Assembly (NCBI GenBank): GCA_015658585.1 | Contig: DQOP01000030.1 | Location: 1 to 7,618, forward strand | DNA from: Candidatus Poseidoniales archaeon | GTDB lineage: Archaea; Thermoplasmatota; Poseidoniia; MGIII; CG-Epi1 | Direction of reading: 5' to 3' | DNA: 7,618 bases | Shown here: one piece after another, positions 1 through 6,444 of the stretch | How positions within the stretch are numbered: the first letter of the stretch is position 1 | Layout: each line of letters begins with the position of its first letter | Notes under the pieces: generated by a model | The model's database searches: none | What the model was told of the DNA's origin: nothing | The model's input: the letters and a program-made list of their open reading frames with translations, nothing else | Program-made: the position numbers and the translations under genes

Positions 1-246
1 CCCAGTACCGCAGCGATTCCACAACCGGCACCCGCATCTTCACCTCCACAACCTGTTCCTCAACCTGTTCCTCAACCTGTTCCTCAACCAGTTGGTGCTC
101 CATCAACAATGACCATTACAGTGCCACTTGGGGTTGTTTCCGGTCAGGTTTTGACAGTTACAATGCCAAATGGGCAAGTAGTTAATGTAGCAGTTCCTCC
201 CGGCTGCTCATCAGGTTCTCAATTCACAATAACGGTGAAACAATGA
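1..246 (+). CDS. C-terminal part of a proline-rich protein with a VPxG-repeat beta domain (5' partial)
   Basis: The reading frame is open from base 1 and ends at TGA 244-246, giving 81 visible residues. The first part is a Pro/Gln/Ala linker with a repeated PVPQ unit. The second part is a small domain with two similar halves, each holding a valine-rich strand, a VPxG turn (VPLG, then VPPG) and an SGQ/SGS-type turn followed by another strand (TITVPLGVVSGQVLTVTMP, then VNVAVPPGCSSGSQFTITV). I know similar 'VPxGxxxGxxF' repeats from marine archaeal and eukaryotic proteins of unknown role; this is memory, not a search. The upstream part, including any membrane or catalytic domain, is outside the window. 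Its stop overlaps the start of the binding protein by 4 bases (ATGA), so the two are probably co-transcribed and translationally coupled. Function unknown. Confidence 0.8.
   Translation, partial: PSTAAIPQPAPASSPPQPVPQPVPQPVPQPVGAPSTMTITVPLGVVSGQVLTVTMPNGQVVNVAVPPGCSSGSQFTITVKQ
52..87 (+). repeat. Three perfect copies of a 12-base tandem repeat encoding PVPQ
   Basis: The unit CCTGTTCCTCAA occurs at 52-63, 64-75 and 76-87 with no mismatch, followed by a degenerate start of a fourth copy (CCAGTT). It codes for a Pro-Val-Pro-Gln spacer between domains of the upstream protein. The perfect DNA identity suggests recent slippage expansion, so copy number probably varies between strains. Confidence 0.85.
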
Positions 247-2597
247 AAGAAAAATTGCGCAAATCTGGTTCGTTGGCCATTATAGGCTTGTTACTATTCT
301 CAGGTTGTCTAGGGTTAGGTTCAGAAGAAGCAATTGGGGATAATCTCAATCCTCAGGCAGTTTTGACAGTAGTTTCTGGAGAAACGGTTGTTGGTCTTGG
401 TTCTTCCATTCAATTTGACGCGTCAGAATCATATGATGAAGATGAAGGTGATAGTATTAGCTCTTACAGTTGGGACTTTGGCGACGGTTCAACGGGTACC
501 AATGCAATGGAGATCCACAAGTACGTGTTCCCTGGAGAATACATTGTCTCTTTGTCAGTTACTGACAACAAGGGTGCAGTTGGTAACAACGATCGCCGAT
601 TGACGTACATTACAGTCTTACATCCTGAGATTTCTGCATCTTCAGATTCACCACCTCATGCCATAATATCGGTTAAGTCATCTGTGGTTGTCCCTGGGAC
701 TGATATTGAATTCAATGGTGCAGGCTCATGGTCATATCTGGACGGTTCCGCCTCCACCGATGAGATATCATCGTGGAATTGGGACTTTGGCGATGGCCAA
801 ACGGCCACAGGAAACCTTGTTACACACACGTTTGGAACGGCTGGTGGTCTGACAGGATACACTGCAGTTGGTAACTATTTAGTTACTCTGACAGTTACGA
901 ATAACAACGGTTTGACTGATGTAGTCTACCAAACAATTAGGGTCATACCCAGGGAAATCTCTACAGAAGGCTCAGCGAATCCAGATGTCCTGACATCAGT
1001 TTCAATAGGTGATCCAGTTAGCCTGGACCCGGCAGAGGCCTATGATACGGCCAGTGGTGCAGTTTTAACAAATAGTTATGAGACATTGGTATTTTACGAC
1101 CGTGAACGAACTGATAAACTGATTCCAATTCTTGCCGAAGAGCTTCCAACGGTTCAGAATGGTGGTATTTCCAATGAAGGCATGACTTATACATTCAAGA
1201 TAAGGCAGGGAGTAACCTTCCATGATGGCTCAACGATGGATGCAGACGATGTCGTGTTCTCGATAAATCGTTTGATAACCATGGACCTAGCCGCAGGTCC
1301 GGCCTGGATGTACACGGAGCTTCTGGACAAGACGGATGCAGATGGTGATGGTATCGCGGATAGTATAGTCAAGATTGACCAATATACCGTCCAATTCAAT
1401 CTGAACCAATCAGCACCCCGTTTCTTGGCTATAATGGCGTACAATGGAGCTTCGATATTGTCTCAGGACTGGGTTTCCAAGAAAGGCTGTTCTGTTCCAA
1501 TCTATGGACAGGAGTGCTTCGGCATACAGGAGGAGGTTATGGGCACTGGACCTTATATGATGAATGAGGATTATGGTGGGAAATGGGTTCGTGAGCAATA
1601 TGTCCTAATGCAGTATTATCCTGATTACTGGAGAGGATGGAGCGCCTCTGAACGACAGGCCTATGGTTTCCCGGAGGGATATATCAAGACAGTTCTGATC
1701 AAAAAGAATAACGACCAGCAGTCCCGGACCCTTGAACTCAGGTCAGGTAAGGCAGACTTCGCCTATATCGAACCAAATTCCAGGAAAGATGTATTGGGCT
1801 ATGAAGGCATAGAGTATGTTGGTCAGCTGAAATCACTAAGCATGGGTTTCATAGGCTTTAACCACAATATAGCGAGTTATGAGAATACAGCCCCATCCAG
1901 TGATTTCTTTGCTGATGTCAATATCCGGAAGGCCTTCTGTTATTCCTTCAATTACGATTCATACATAGAGGATATACTGGATGGTTTTGGGACCAGACCT
2001 ACAGGTCCTATACCAGATGGCCTTTTAGGCTTCAATCCCAATGGCCCGCAGTATAGTTTTAACCCGAGTATGGCCGAGCAGTATTTCAAGGATGCTGGGG
2101 TCTGGGATACAGGTTTCCAGCTAACTGCATTTTACAATTCAGGCAACGATGTTAGGATGGATTCCTTGTTGATGCTGGAGAACAATGTTGAGTCTATGAA
2201 TACTAACTTTGAGATTGAGGTCCAGGGTCTTGAATGGCCAGATTATCTTGACAAATTGAGAGCAAATGAATTGCCTCTTTTCTTCCTTGGCTGGGCTCCA
2301 GATTATGCAGATCCTCACAATTATGCGCATCCGTTCCTGCACAGTTCTGGTCACTTCCCCCGCTATCTGGGATTTGAATATGAGGACATAGACGATCTGA
2401 TAATGGATGCCGCGTCTGAATCAGACACATCAATTCGGGAGAATATGTATGAGGAACTTGCAGACCTGGAACACGAGAAAGCATTGTACATTTGGAGTAG
2501 CCAGAGTATAGGATATCATTTTGAGAGAGACTGGGTCAATGGCTGGTACCACAACATGATGCACAGCCTTCTGTATTACACTCTTAGCAAAGACTGA
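243..2597 (+). CDS. Peptide-type ABC transporter substrate-binding lipoprotein with two N-terminal PKD domains (DppA/OppA family)
   Basis: This is predicted to capture oligopeptides or a similar ligand outside the cell and deliver them to the fused permease downstream. Residues 1-22 are a lipoprotein signal: basic start, hydrophobic core and lipobox LFSGC with Cys22 as the lipid-modified residue. Two PKD domains follow, at about 37-126 and 138-236, each with the hallmark WDFGDG (77-82 and 180-185). From about 249 to the end is an SBP_bac_5 domain, recognisable from VSLDPAEAYD, the cluster FHDGSTMDADDVVFS (326-340), GTGPYMM (434-440) and the C-terminal GWAPDYADPHNY region. At 784 residues it is about 200 longer than usual for the family, which the PKD domains explain. 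Residues 365-373 form a DxDxDGxxD loop that may bind calcium, and Cys416/Cys425 could form a disulfide. The ATG at 243 is preceded by GGTGA (234-238) and overlaps the upstream stop. Family confidence is high; the ligand is inferred only from family. Confidence 0.93.
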   Translation: MKEKLRKSGSLAIIGLLLFSGCLGLGSEEAIGDNLNPQAVLTVVSGETVVGLGSSIQFDASESYDEDEGDSISSYSWDFGDGSTGTNAMEIHKYVFPGEYIVSLSVTDNKGAVGNNDRRLTYITVLHPEISASSDSPPHAIISVKSSVVVPGTDIEFNGAGSWSYLDGSASTDEISSWNWDFGDGQTATGNLVTHTFGTAGGLTGYTAVGNYLVTLTVTNNNGLTDVVYQTIRVIPREISTEGSANPDVLTSVSIGDPVSLDPAEAYDTASGAVLTNSYETLVFYDRERTDKLIPILAEELPTVQNGGISNEGMTYTFKIRQGVTFHDGSTMDADDVVFSINRLITMDLAAGPAWMYTELLDKTDADGDGIADSIVKIDQYTVQFNLNQSAPRFLAIMAYNGASILSQDWVSKKGCSVPIYGQECFGIQEEVMGTGPYMMNEDYGGKWVREQYVLMQYYPDYWRGWSASERQAYGFPEGYIKTVLIKKNNDQQSRTLELRSGKADFAYIEPNSRKDVLGYEGIEYVGQLKSLSMGFIGFNHNIASYENTAPSSDFFADVNIRKAFCYSFNYDSYIEDILDGFGTRPTGPIPDGLLGFNPNGPQYSFNPSMAEQYFKDAGVWDTGFQLTAFYNSGNDVRMDSLLMLENNVESMNTNFEIEVQGLEWPDYLDKLRANELPLFFLGWAPDYADPHNYAHPFLHSSGHFPRYLGFEYEDIDDLIMDAASESDTSIRENMYEELADLEHEKALYIWSSQSIGYHFERDWVNGWYHNMMHSLLYYTLSKD

Positions 2598-2621
2598 TTT
2601 GGTATCCACACTCAATTATAG

Positions 2622-2664
2622 ATATTGCCAAAAACCGGCAATGCTTGTGCCTTTTCTGGCACGA
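2622..2664 (+). other. Two adjacent hairpins that can also form one long hairpin (intergenic)
   Basis: Hairpin A pairs ATTGCC (2624-2629) with GGCAAT (2637-2642) around loop AAAAACC. Hairpin B pairs GTGCC (2647-2651) with GGCAC (2658-2662) around loop TTTTCT, and extends to 2645-2664 with one G-U pair. Alternatively TGCCAAAAA-side bases 2626-2634 and 2637-2640 pair with 2648-2655 and 2657-2661, giving one 13-pair stem with a CC bulge and a C bulge. The A-rich and T-rich loops are complementary to each other. It lies 24 bases after the binding-protein stop, so it could be a 3' stability, processing or termination element. The role is not known. Confidence 0.5.
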
Positions 2665-2707
2665 CCTAGTGAAGGGATATACAGGATAAGTAGGGGAAAT
2701 ATGGAAG

Positions 2708-2728
2708 GGGAGCCCCATAGGGGCTCCT
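2708..2728 (+). other. GC-rich hairpin between binding protein and permease genes
   Basis: GAGCCCC (2710-2716) pairs perfectly with GGGGCTC (2720-2726) around an ATA loop. The stem extends by G2709-C2727 and a G-U pair, giving 8 Watson-Crick pairs. No T-run follows, so it is not a textbook intrinsic terminator. It could protect the 3' end of the abundant binding-protein message, a common arrangement in importer operons, or partly separate it from the permease transcript. Role inferred. Confidence 0.55.
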
Positions 2729-2732
2729 AACG

Positions 2733-2739
2733 TATTTAA
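2733..2739 (+). promoter_or_regulatory. Candidate archaeal TATA box for the permease gene
   Basis: TATTTAA here sits about 24 bases before the GTG start at 2760, the spacing expected between an archaeal TATA box and the transcription start. Together with the lack of a good ribosome binding site before the GTG (only AGG at 2752-2754), this suggests a leaderless transcript beginning at or next to the start codon. No clear BRE is visible. Short AT-rich matches occur by chance, so this is tentative. Confidence 0.35.
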
Positions 2740-2759
2740 CAGCCAATCTTTAGGCAGCC

Positions 2760-5099
2760 GTGAAGCTCTGGCTATATGTAGTTCGTAGATTAGCACTGAC
2801 TGTACCGGTCTTGTTAGGTGTCACGCTGATTACATTTGCTCTGTCGTTAGGAATGGGAGATCCTGCAGCTCCTTACATGACGGAGAAAACCACTCTTGAG
2901 CAACGGGACCTGATAATCGAACAACATAATCTGGATGCTCCGCTTCCAGAGCGATATGTCACTTATCTCAGCAATATTCTACACTGGGAATGGGGTTTTT
3001 CCAAGACAATCAATATGGATGTTTCAGAAGCTGTGAAACTCAAATTTGCAGCTACCTTGGAATTATCGATATTAGCGTTTATAATTGCGGTGGCTACTGC
3101 CATTCCTTTGGGTATTTTTGCCTCGGTCAGGCACAATAGATGGCAGGATCATGGGATTCGTTTGTTTGCATTAATAGGTTCTGCAGTGCCTATTTTCTGG
3201 TTCGCCTTGATCTTGAAGTATTGGTTCGCCTTCAAGTATGGCGATATAACCAACCTTCCTCTGGGATACAGGTTTGATGCCATTTTGTGGGAACTCGATG
3301 ACCCCATAGAAAGACCTACAGGCCTTCTACTGGTCGACTCGATACTTGCGGGTTCCTGGGTTCATTTCAAAGATGCTTTTATGCACATAATACTGCCCGC
3401 GACCACTCTTGGTTATGCATCGATGGCCACCACTATTCGCCTGATGCGTGGAAACATGCTTGATGTTCTGGGACAGGATTATGTAAGGACGGCAATGGCA
3501 AAGGGTTTGTCATCAACAAAAGTGGTTATAGGTCATGCTTCCAAGAATGCGATGATACCTACAGTCACATTATTGGGAATGGGCTTTGCAGGTCTTCTCA
3601 GTGGTTCCGTGTTGACAGAGACCATATTCCAGTGGCCAGGTCTAGGGCTGTGGACCATCCAGGCCATGCGAAATCTGGATGTTTCTGCAATTCTGGGTCT
3701 GGTTATATTCTCAGCTATTCTGACCATACTTGCTAATTTATTGGTAGATATTGCCTATGCCTACCTTGATCCCCGTGTAGACTTAGGAAGTCAAATCAGT
3801 ATCACTGAAATTGTGATTGTTCTTTTGTCATTCGTTCTGTTGGGTGCCGCCTACTTTGACTTAAGTTTGGGTCTAGTGATGTTGTCCGTAATCGTGTTTT
3901 TGACCGCGGCAGGCATTGCTTTCGCGGCTGCATATTTCCTTTCGACAGTTAGGGAAATTTCAGATTTGTGGGCACCTGCCTTGTTGTTTGGTACAGCAAT
4001 AGTCGTAATGAGCATTTTCAAGAGCCCTGAAAGTAGTTCGGAATTAGCAAATTATTTTCGGTTCATTCCCGACTTTTCACAGCTGGTAATGATCATGCTA
4101 GCTATTTGGATTTTATCTATAGCTATGAACTGGTCAGAGTTTGTATCCAGCCTTGGACCAAGGAGGGAAGAATGGAAGCGCATGTCCTACCAGTTCTTCC
4201 GTAATCCCCTGGCAGTTTTTGGTTTGGTGATGGTAACTCTACTTCTTTTGATGGCTTTGTTTGCTCCTGTTCTGGCACCACCCACAGAAGCACAACTTGA
4301 GAGAGACCCTATGCGAATGGAAGAAAATTTCGAGTTCAATCACAATCTCCAGCCACCTTGTATCGAATGGTGGTCCTTACATCCTCTTGAGGGTTGTACA
4401 GGAGAACGTGGTGAGGAAAATGGATTTATCCTTGGAAGTACAAACAAAGGATATGACATCTATTATGGAATAATCTGGGGAAGTCGGACATCCCTTGATG
4501 TAGCTGTAAAGGTTGTTTTCACAGGTACATTCATTGCAGTGGTTATTGGTGTCATCTCGGGATATTATGGTGGCCGCGTTGACGAGGTAGTGATGCGTAT
4601 CACTGACGTCTTTTTGGCAATACCCGGACTGGTTCTGGCCTTGGCGATAATTGCAGTTACCAATGATTCTTCAATTGAGAATTTGATGTATGCTTTGATT
4701 ATAGTGTCGTGGCCTGGTTTTACCCGGATTATTAGGGCCGAGGCCTTGAGAATCAGAAAATTACCCTATGTTGAGGCTGCACGGGCGGCCGGAGCCTCGG
4801 ATTTCAGGTTGATTTTTGTGCACGTTCTTCCAAATTGCATTACCTCGATTATTGTCATTGCGACAATGGACATGGGAGGCATTGTCCTTTCGTTGGCAGG
4901 TCTGGGTTTCCTTGGTTTTGGTGGCGGTCCAGATCTGGCTGAATGGGGGAAATTGGTGTCATTTGGTCAAGGACATTTACTTGCTGGCGAAACTTGGGCA
5001 TTCTTCTACCCCGGACTTGTTATTGCTCTCTGGGCTCTTGGCTTCTACCTACTGGGTGACGGTTTACGTGATATCCTCGATCCGAGGCAGAGGGACTGA
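2760..5099 (+). CDS. Fused DppB-DppC permease of a peptide-type ABC transporter, with an extra multi-helix linker
   Basis: This one 779-residue protein provides both membrane halves of the importer channel, normally two genes. Residues 1-343 are the DppB half: VVRRLALTVPVLLGVTLITF at the N-terminus, the ATPase-docking EAA-type loop YVRTAMAKGLSSTKVVIGHA (241-260), and the ending YAYLDPRVDLG. Residues 471-779 are the DppC half, with the N-terminal FFRNPLAVFGLVMV helix, EAA loop YVEAARAAGASDFRLIFVHV (670-689) and the ending GDGLRDILDPRQRD. About 127 residues with roughly four hydrophobic segments join them. An extended external loop in the DppC half (about 506-555) carries Cys534 and Cys546, and the usual GTDxxGRD motif reads GSTNKGYD (559-566). 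The GTG start is well supported: an in-frame TAG lies at 2751-2753, and the conserved N-terminus begins at once. The stop overlaps the next ATG by one base. Both halves are in one frame with no internal stop. Confidence 0.93.
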   Translation: MKLWLYVVRRLALTVPVLLGVTLITFALSLGMGDPAAPYMTEKTTLEQRDLIIEQHNLDAPLPERYVTYLSNILHWEWGFSKTINMDVSEAVKLKFAATLELSILAFIIAVATAIPLGIFASVRHNRWQDHGIRLFALIGSAVPIFWFALILKYWFAFKYGDITNLPLGYRFDAILWELDDPIERPTGLLLVDSILAGSWVHFKDAFMHIILPATTLGYASMATTIRLMRGNMLDVLGQDYVRTAMAKGLSSTKVVIGHASKNAMIPTVTLLGMGFAGLLSGSVLTETIFQWPGLGLWTIQAMRNLDVSAILGLVIFSAILTILANLLVDIAYAYLDPRVDLGSQISITEIVIVLLSFVLLGAAYFDLSLGLVMLSVIVFLTAAGIAFAAAYFLSTVREISDLWAPALLFGTAIVVMSIFKSPESSSELANYFRFIPDFSQLVMIMLAIWILSIAMNWSEFVSSLGPRREEWKRMSYQFFRNPLAVFGLVMVTLLLLMALFAPVLAPPTEAQLERDPMRMEENFEFNHNLQPPCIEWWSLHPLEGCTGERGEENGFILGSTNKGYDIYYGIIWGSRTSLDVAVKVVFTGTFIAVVIGVISGYYGGRVDEVVMRITDVFLAIPGLVLALAIIAVTNDSSIENLMYALIIVSWPGFTRIIRAEALRIRKLPYVEAARAAGASDFRLIFVHVLPNCITSIIVIATMDMGGIVLSLAGLGFLGFGGGPDLAEWGKLVSFGQGHLLAGETWAFFYPGLVIALWALGFYLLGDGLRDILDPRQRD
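3789..4169 (+). other. Four-helix linker joining the DppB and DppC halves (residues 344-470 of the permease)
   Basis: Hydrophobic segments lie at about 348-366, 369-393, 403-420 and 440-457, ending in a basic stretch GPRREEWKR (466-474 region). An even number of helices is what topology requires, because the DppB C-terminus and the DppC N-terminus both sit in the cytoplasm. Charged loops fit this layout: STVRE between helices 2 and 3 would be inside, and the longer KSPESSSEL loop between helices 3 and 4 outside. The segment resembles no domain I recognise. Helices were judged by eye. Confidence 0.7.
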
Positions 5100-6253
5100 T
5101 GTTGGAAATCAAGAACCTCAAAACCCGTTTCAATATCTATGATGGTGTTGTGAAAGCCCTTGAAGGCGTCAATCTTGAGGTGAAAGAGGGTGAGATCTTT
5201 GGTATTGTTGGAGAGACGGGATGTGGTAAGTCTGTCACTGGTTATTCGTTGATGCAACTTCTTCCCAGAACTGCTGAAGTTGTTGCTGGAGAAATCATTC
5301 TTGATGGCGAGGAAATTACAGGAGCTAGTGATAGCCGTATGCGCCAGATAAGAGGCGGTAAGATAGGAATGATTTTCCAGGATCCACTTTCGGCGTTGAA
5401 TCCTGTTATGAAAGTCAAGGACCAGATATCAGAAGTCATCCGTCAACACCAGAAAGAAGAACTTGAGAATAGAACAGAAAAGATTGATTCAGGAAACGAA
5501 AGAAATCCATACATCCTATGGTCTTTGATTTTTGTATCCTTAGTATCATTATTTTATTTCCTGAAATTAGAGGATTCCTTCACAGATACATTTGCTAAGC
5601 TACTCTTCGTGGGTTCACTTGTGGGCTATGTTTTCCTGCCTGAAATGAAGTCCGAATCGTATAGTGCACGGACTGCGGTTGCAGAGATGGACATGGTAGT
5701 TGAGTCCCTAAGACAGGTTAGACTCCCCAATCCTTCACAGGTGGCCAATTCCTATCCACATGAACTCAGTGGAGGTATGCAACAGAGAGTCATGATTGCC
5801 ATGGCTCTTGCCGGTCGTCCTCGTCTGCTTATTGCTGATGAACCGACCACAGCATTGGACGTCACAATCCAAAGCCAGATTCTGGATCTTCTCAAGAAAT
5901 TGCAGAAGGAGACTGGTATGACCATATTGATGATTACTCATGATCTCGGAGTTGTGGCCGAGATGTGTGATCGAGTCGCGGTCATGTACGCTGGGACGGT
6001 AGTTGAGACGGGGAATGTATCCGAGATATTCTCTAATCCTAAACATCCTTACACTCAGGGCCTCCTATCAGCATTGCCTGGGGAAAGCAAGGAATTATCA
6101 TCAATAGGTGGCAGTGTTCCAGATCTCCTTGATCCTCCCAGTGGTTGCAGATTCAACCCTAGATGTCCTATTGCAAAGGCACATTGTTCTGTGGATGTAC
6201 CCTTGTTGAAAGGAGAGGATTACAAGGTTGCCTGCCATGAGGTGAAATTATGA
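5099..6253 (+). CDS. dppD: Peptide ABC transporter ATPase, DppD/OppD-like, with an inserted membrane hairpin
   Basis: This is the first of two ATPases predicted to power the importer by hydrolysing ATP on the cytoplasmic side. All motifs are intact: Walker A GETGCGKS (38-45), Q-loop Gln94 in FQDP, signature LSGGM (223-227), Walker B LLIADE (243-248), D-loop ALD (252-254) and H-loop His281. The C-terminal oligopeptide-transporter extension is present, with HPYTQGLLSALP and four cysteines (350, 356, 363, 379) in the pattern linked to an iron-sulfur cluster in some family members. The IADEPTTALDVTIQ and ITHDLGVVAEMCD sequences point to the DppD rather than DppF type. Between the Q-loop and signature is an insertion of about 65 residues with two hydrophobic stretches, not found in ordinary OppD/DppD. 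Without it the length would match the usual 320-330. The ATG overlaps the permease stop by one base, with GAGGG at 5090-5094 as the likely ribosome binding site. Confidence 0.94.
   Translation: MLEIKNLKTRFNIYDGVVKALEGVNLEVKEGEIFGIVGETGCGKSVTGYSLMQLLPRTAEVVAGEIILDGEEITGASDSRMRQIRGGKIGMIFQDPLSALNPVMKVKDQISEVIRQHQKEELENRTEKIDSGNERNPYILWSLIFVSLVSLFYFLKLEDSFTDTFAKLLFVGSLVGYVFLPEMKSESYSARTAVAEMDMVVESLRQVRLPNPSQVANSYPHELSGGMQQRVMIAMALAGRPRLLIADEPTTALDVTIQSQILDLLKKLQKETGMTILMITHDLGVVAEMCDRVAVMYAGTVVETGNVSEIFSNPKHPYTQGLLSALPGESKELSSIGGSVPDLLDPPSGCRFNPRCPIAKAHCSVDVPLLKGEDYKVACHEVKL
5456..5659 (+). other. Predicted two-helix membrane insertion inside the DppD-like ATPase (residues 120-187)
   Basis: The insertion follows EVIRQHQKE, in the helical subdomain, and ends before the family sequence resumes at about ARTAVAEMDMVVESLRQV. 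It holds hydrophobic stretches at about 138-157 (YILWSLIFVSLVSLFYF) and 165-181 (FAKLLFVGSLVGYVF), separated by an acidic turn (LEDSFTDT). Charges before (NERN) and after (EMKSES, AR) suit a hairpin with both ends in the cytoplasm. By hand count bases 5521-5580 are 16/60 G+C, against 29/60 at 5821-5880 in the same gene. Confidence 0.75.
6239..6245 (+). promoter_or_regulatory. Strong ribosome binding site for the DppF-like ATPase
   Basis: GAGGTGA matches the sequence complementary to the conserved archaeal 16S rRNA 3' end, 4 bases before ATG 6250. It decides the start: it supports the long form with the N-terminal membrane segment over the internal ATG at 6445, which has only AGAGAG upstream. 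The same bases also encode the end of the preceding protein (His-Glu-Val-Lys). Confidence 0.7.
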
Positions 6254-6444
6254 ATTACACCTTGGAAGCTTTTTTCTGGATTATTATAGCCTCTATTTTT
6301 CTAGTTTCATTGACTGTCCTTTTAGTCATGCCTAAGTTGCATTCTAAAAAATCTAAAGATTCAGGGGTTATTCATCACCTCAAAGGAAGTAACACTAGTG
6401 ACAGAAGAGATAGAGGAAAAAATCTAAACCAAGAGAGTTTTTTC
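6250..6444 (+). other. N-terminal membrane-anchor extension of the DppF-like ATPase (residues 1-65)
   Basis: Residues 6-27 (EAFFWIIIASIFLVSLTVLL region) form one predicted membrane helix, followed by PKLHSKKSKDS and DRRDRGK. The positive-inside rule then puts the N-terminus outside and the ATPase domain in the cytoplasm, as its job requires. This fit, an open frame of 195 bases and the strong ribosome binding site argue that the extension is translated. By hand count bases 6301-6360 are 19/60 G+C. Confidence 0.75.

Noticed and set aside
2203..2484. Open frame of 93 codons on the minus strand within the binding-protein gene
   Set aside because: The plus-strand frame here is a clear SBP_bac_5 domain, and the antisense translation shows no protein-like pattern or start signal.
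2708..2745. Intrinsic terminator at the GC-rich hairpin
   Set aside because: No run of T follows the stem, and the next gene belongs to the same transporter, so it is described only as a hairpin.
2760..5099. Permease fusion as a sequencing artefact joining two genes
   Set aside because: The 127-residue linker is fully open, hydrophobic and topologically sensible, and a lost stop codon would not create four helices in frame.
4816..5142. Open frame of 108 codons on the plus strand in another frame
   Set aside because: It overlaps the conserved EAA loop and C-terminus of the DppC half and the start of the next ATPase; its translation resembles no family.
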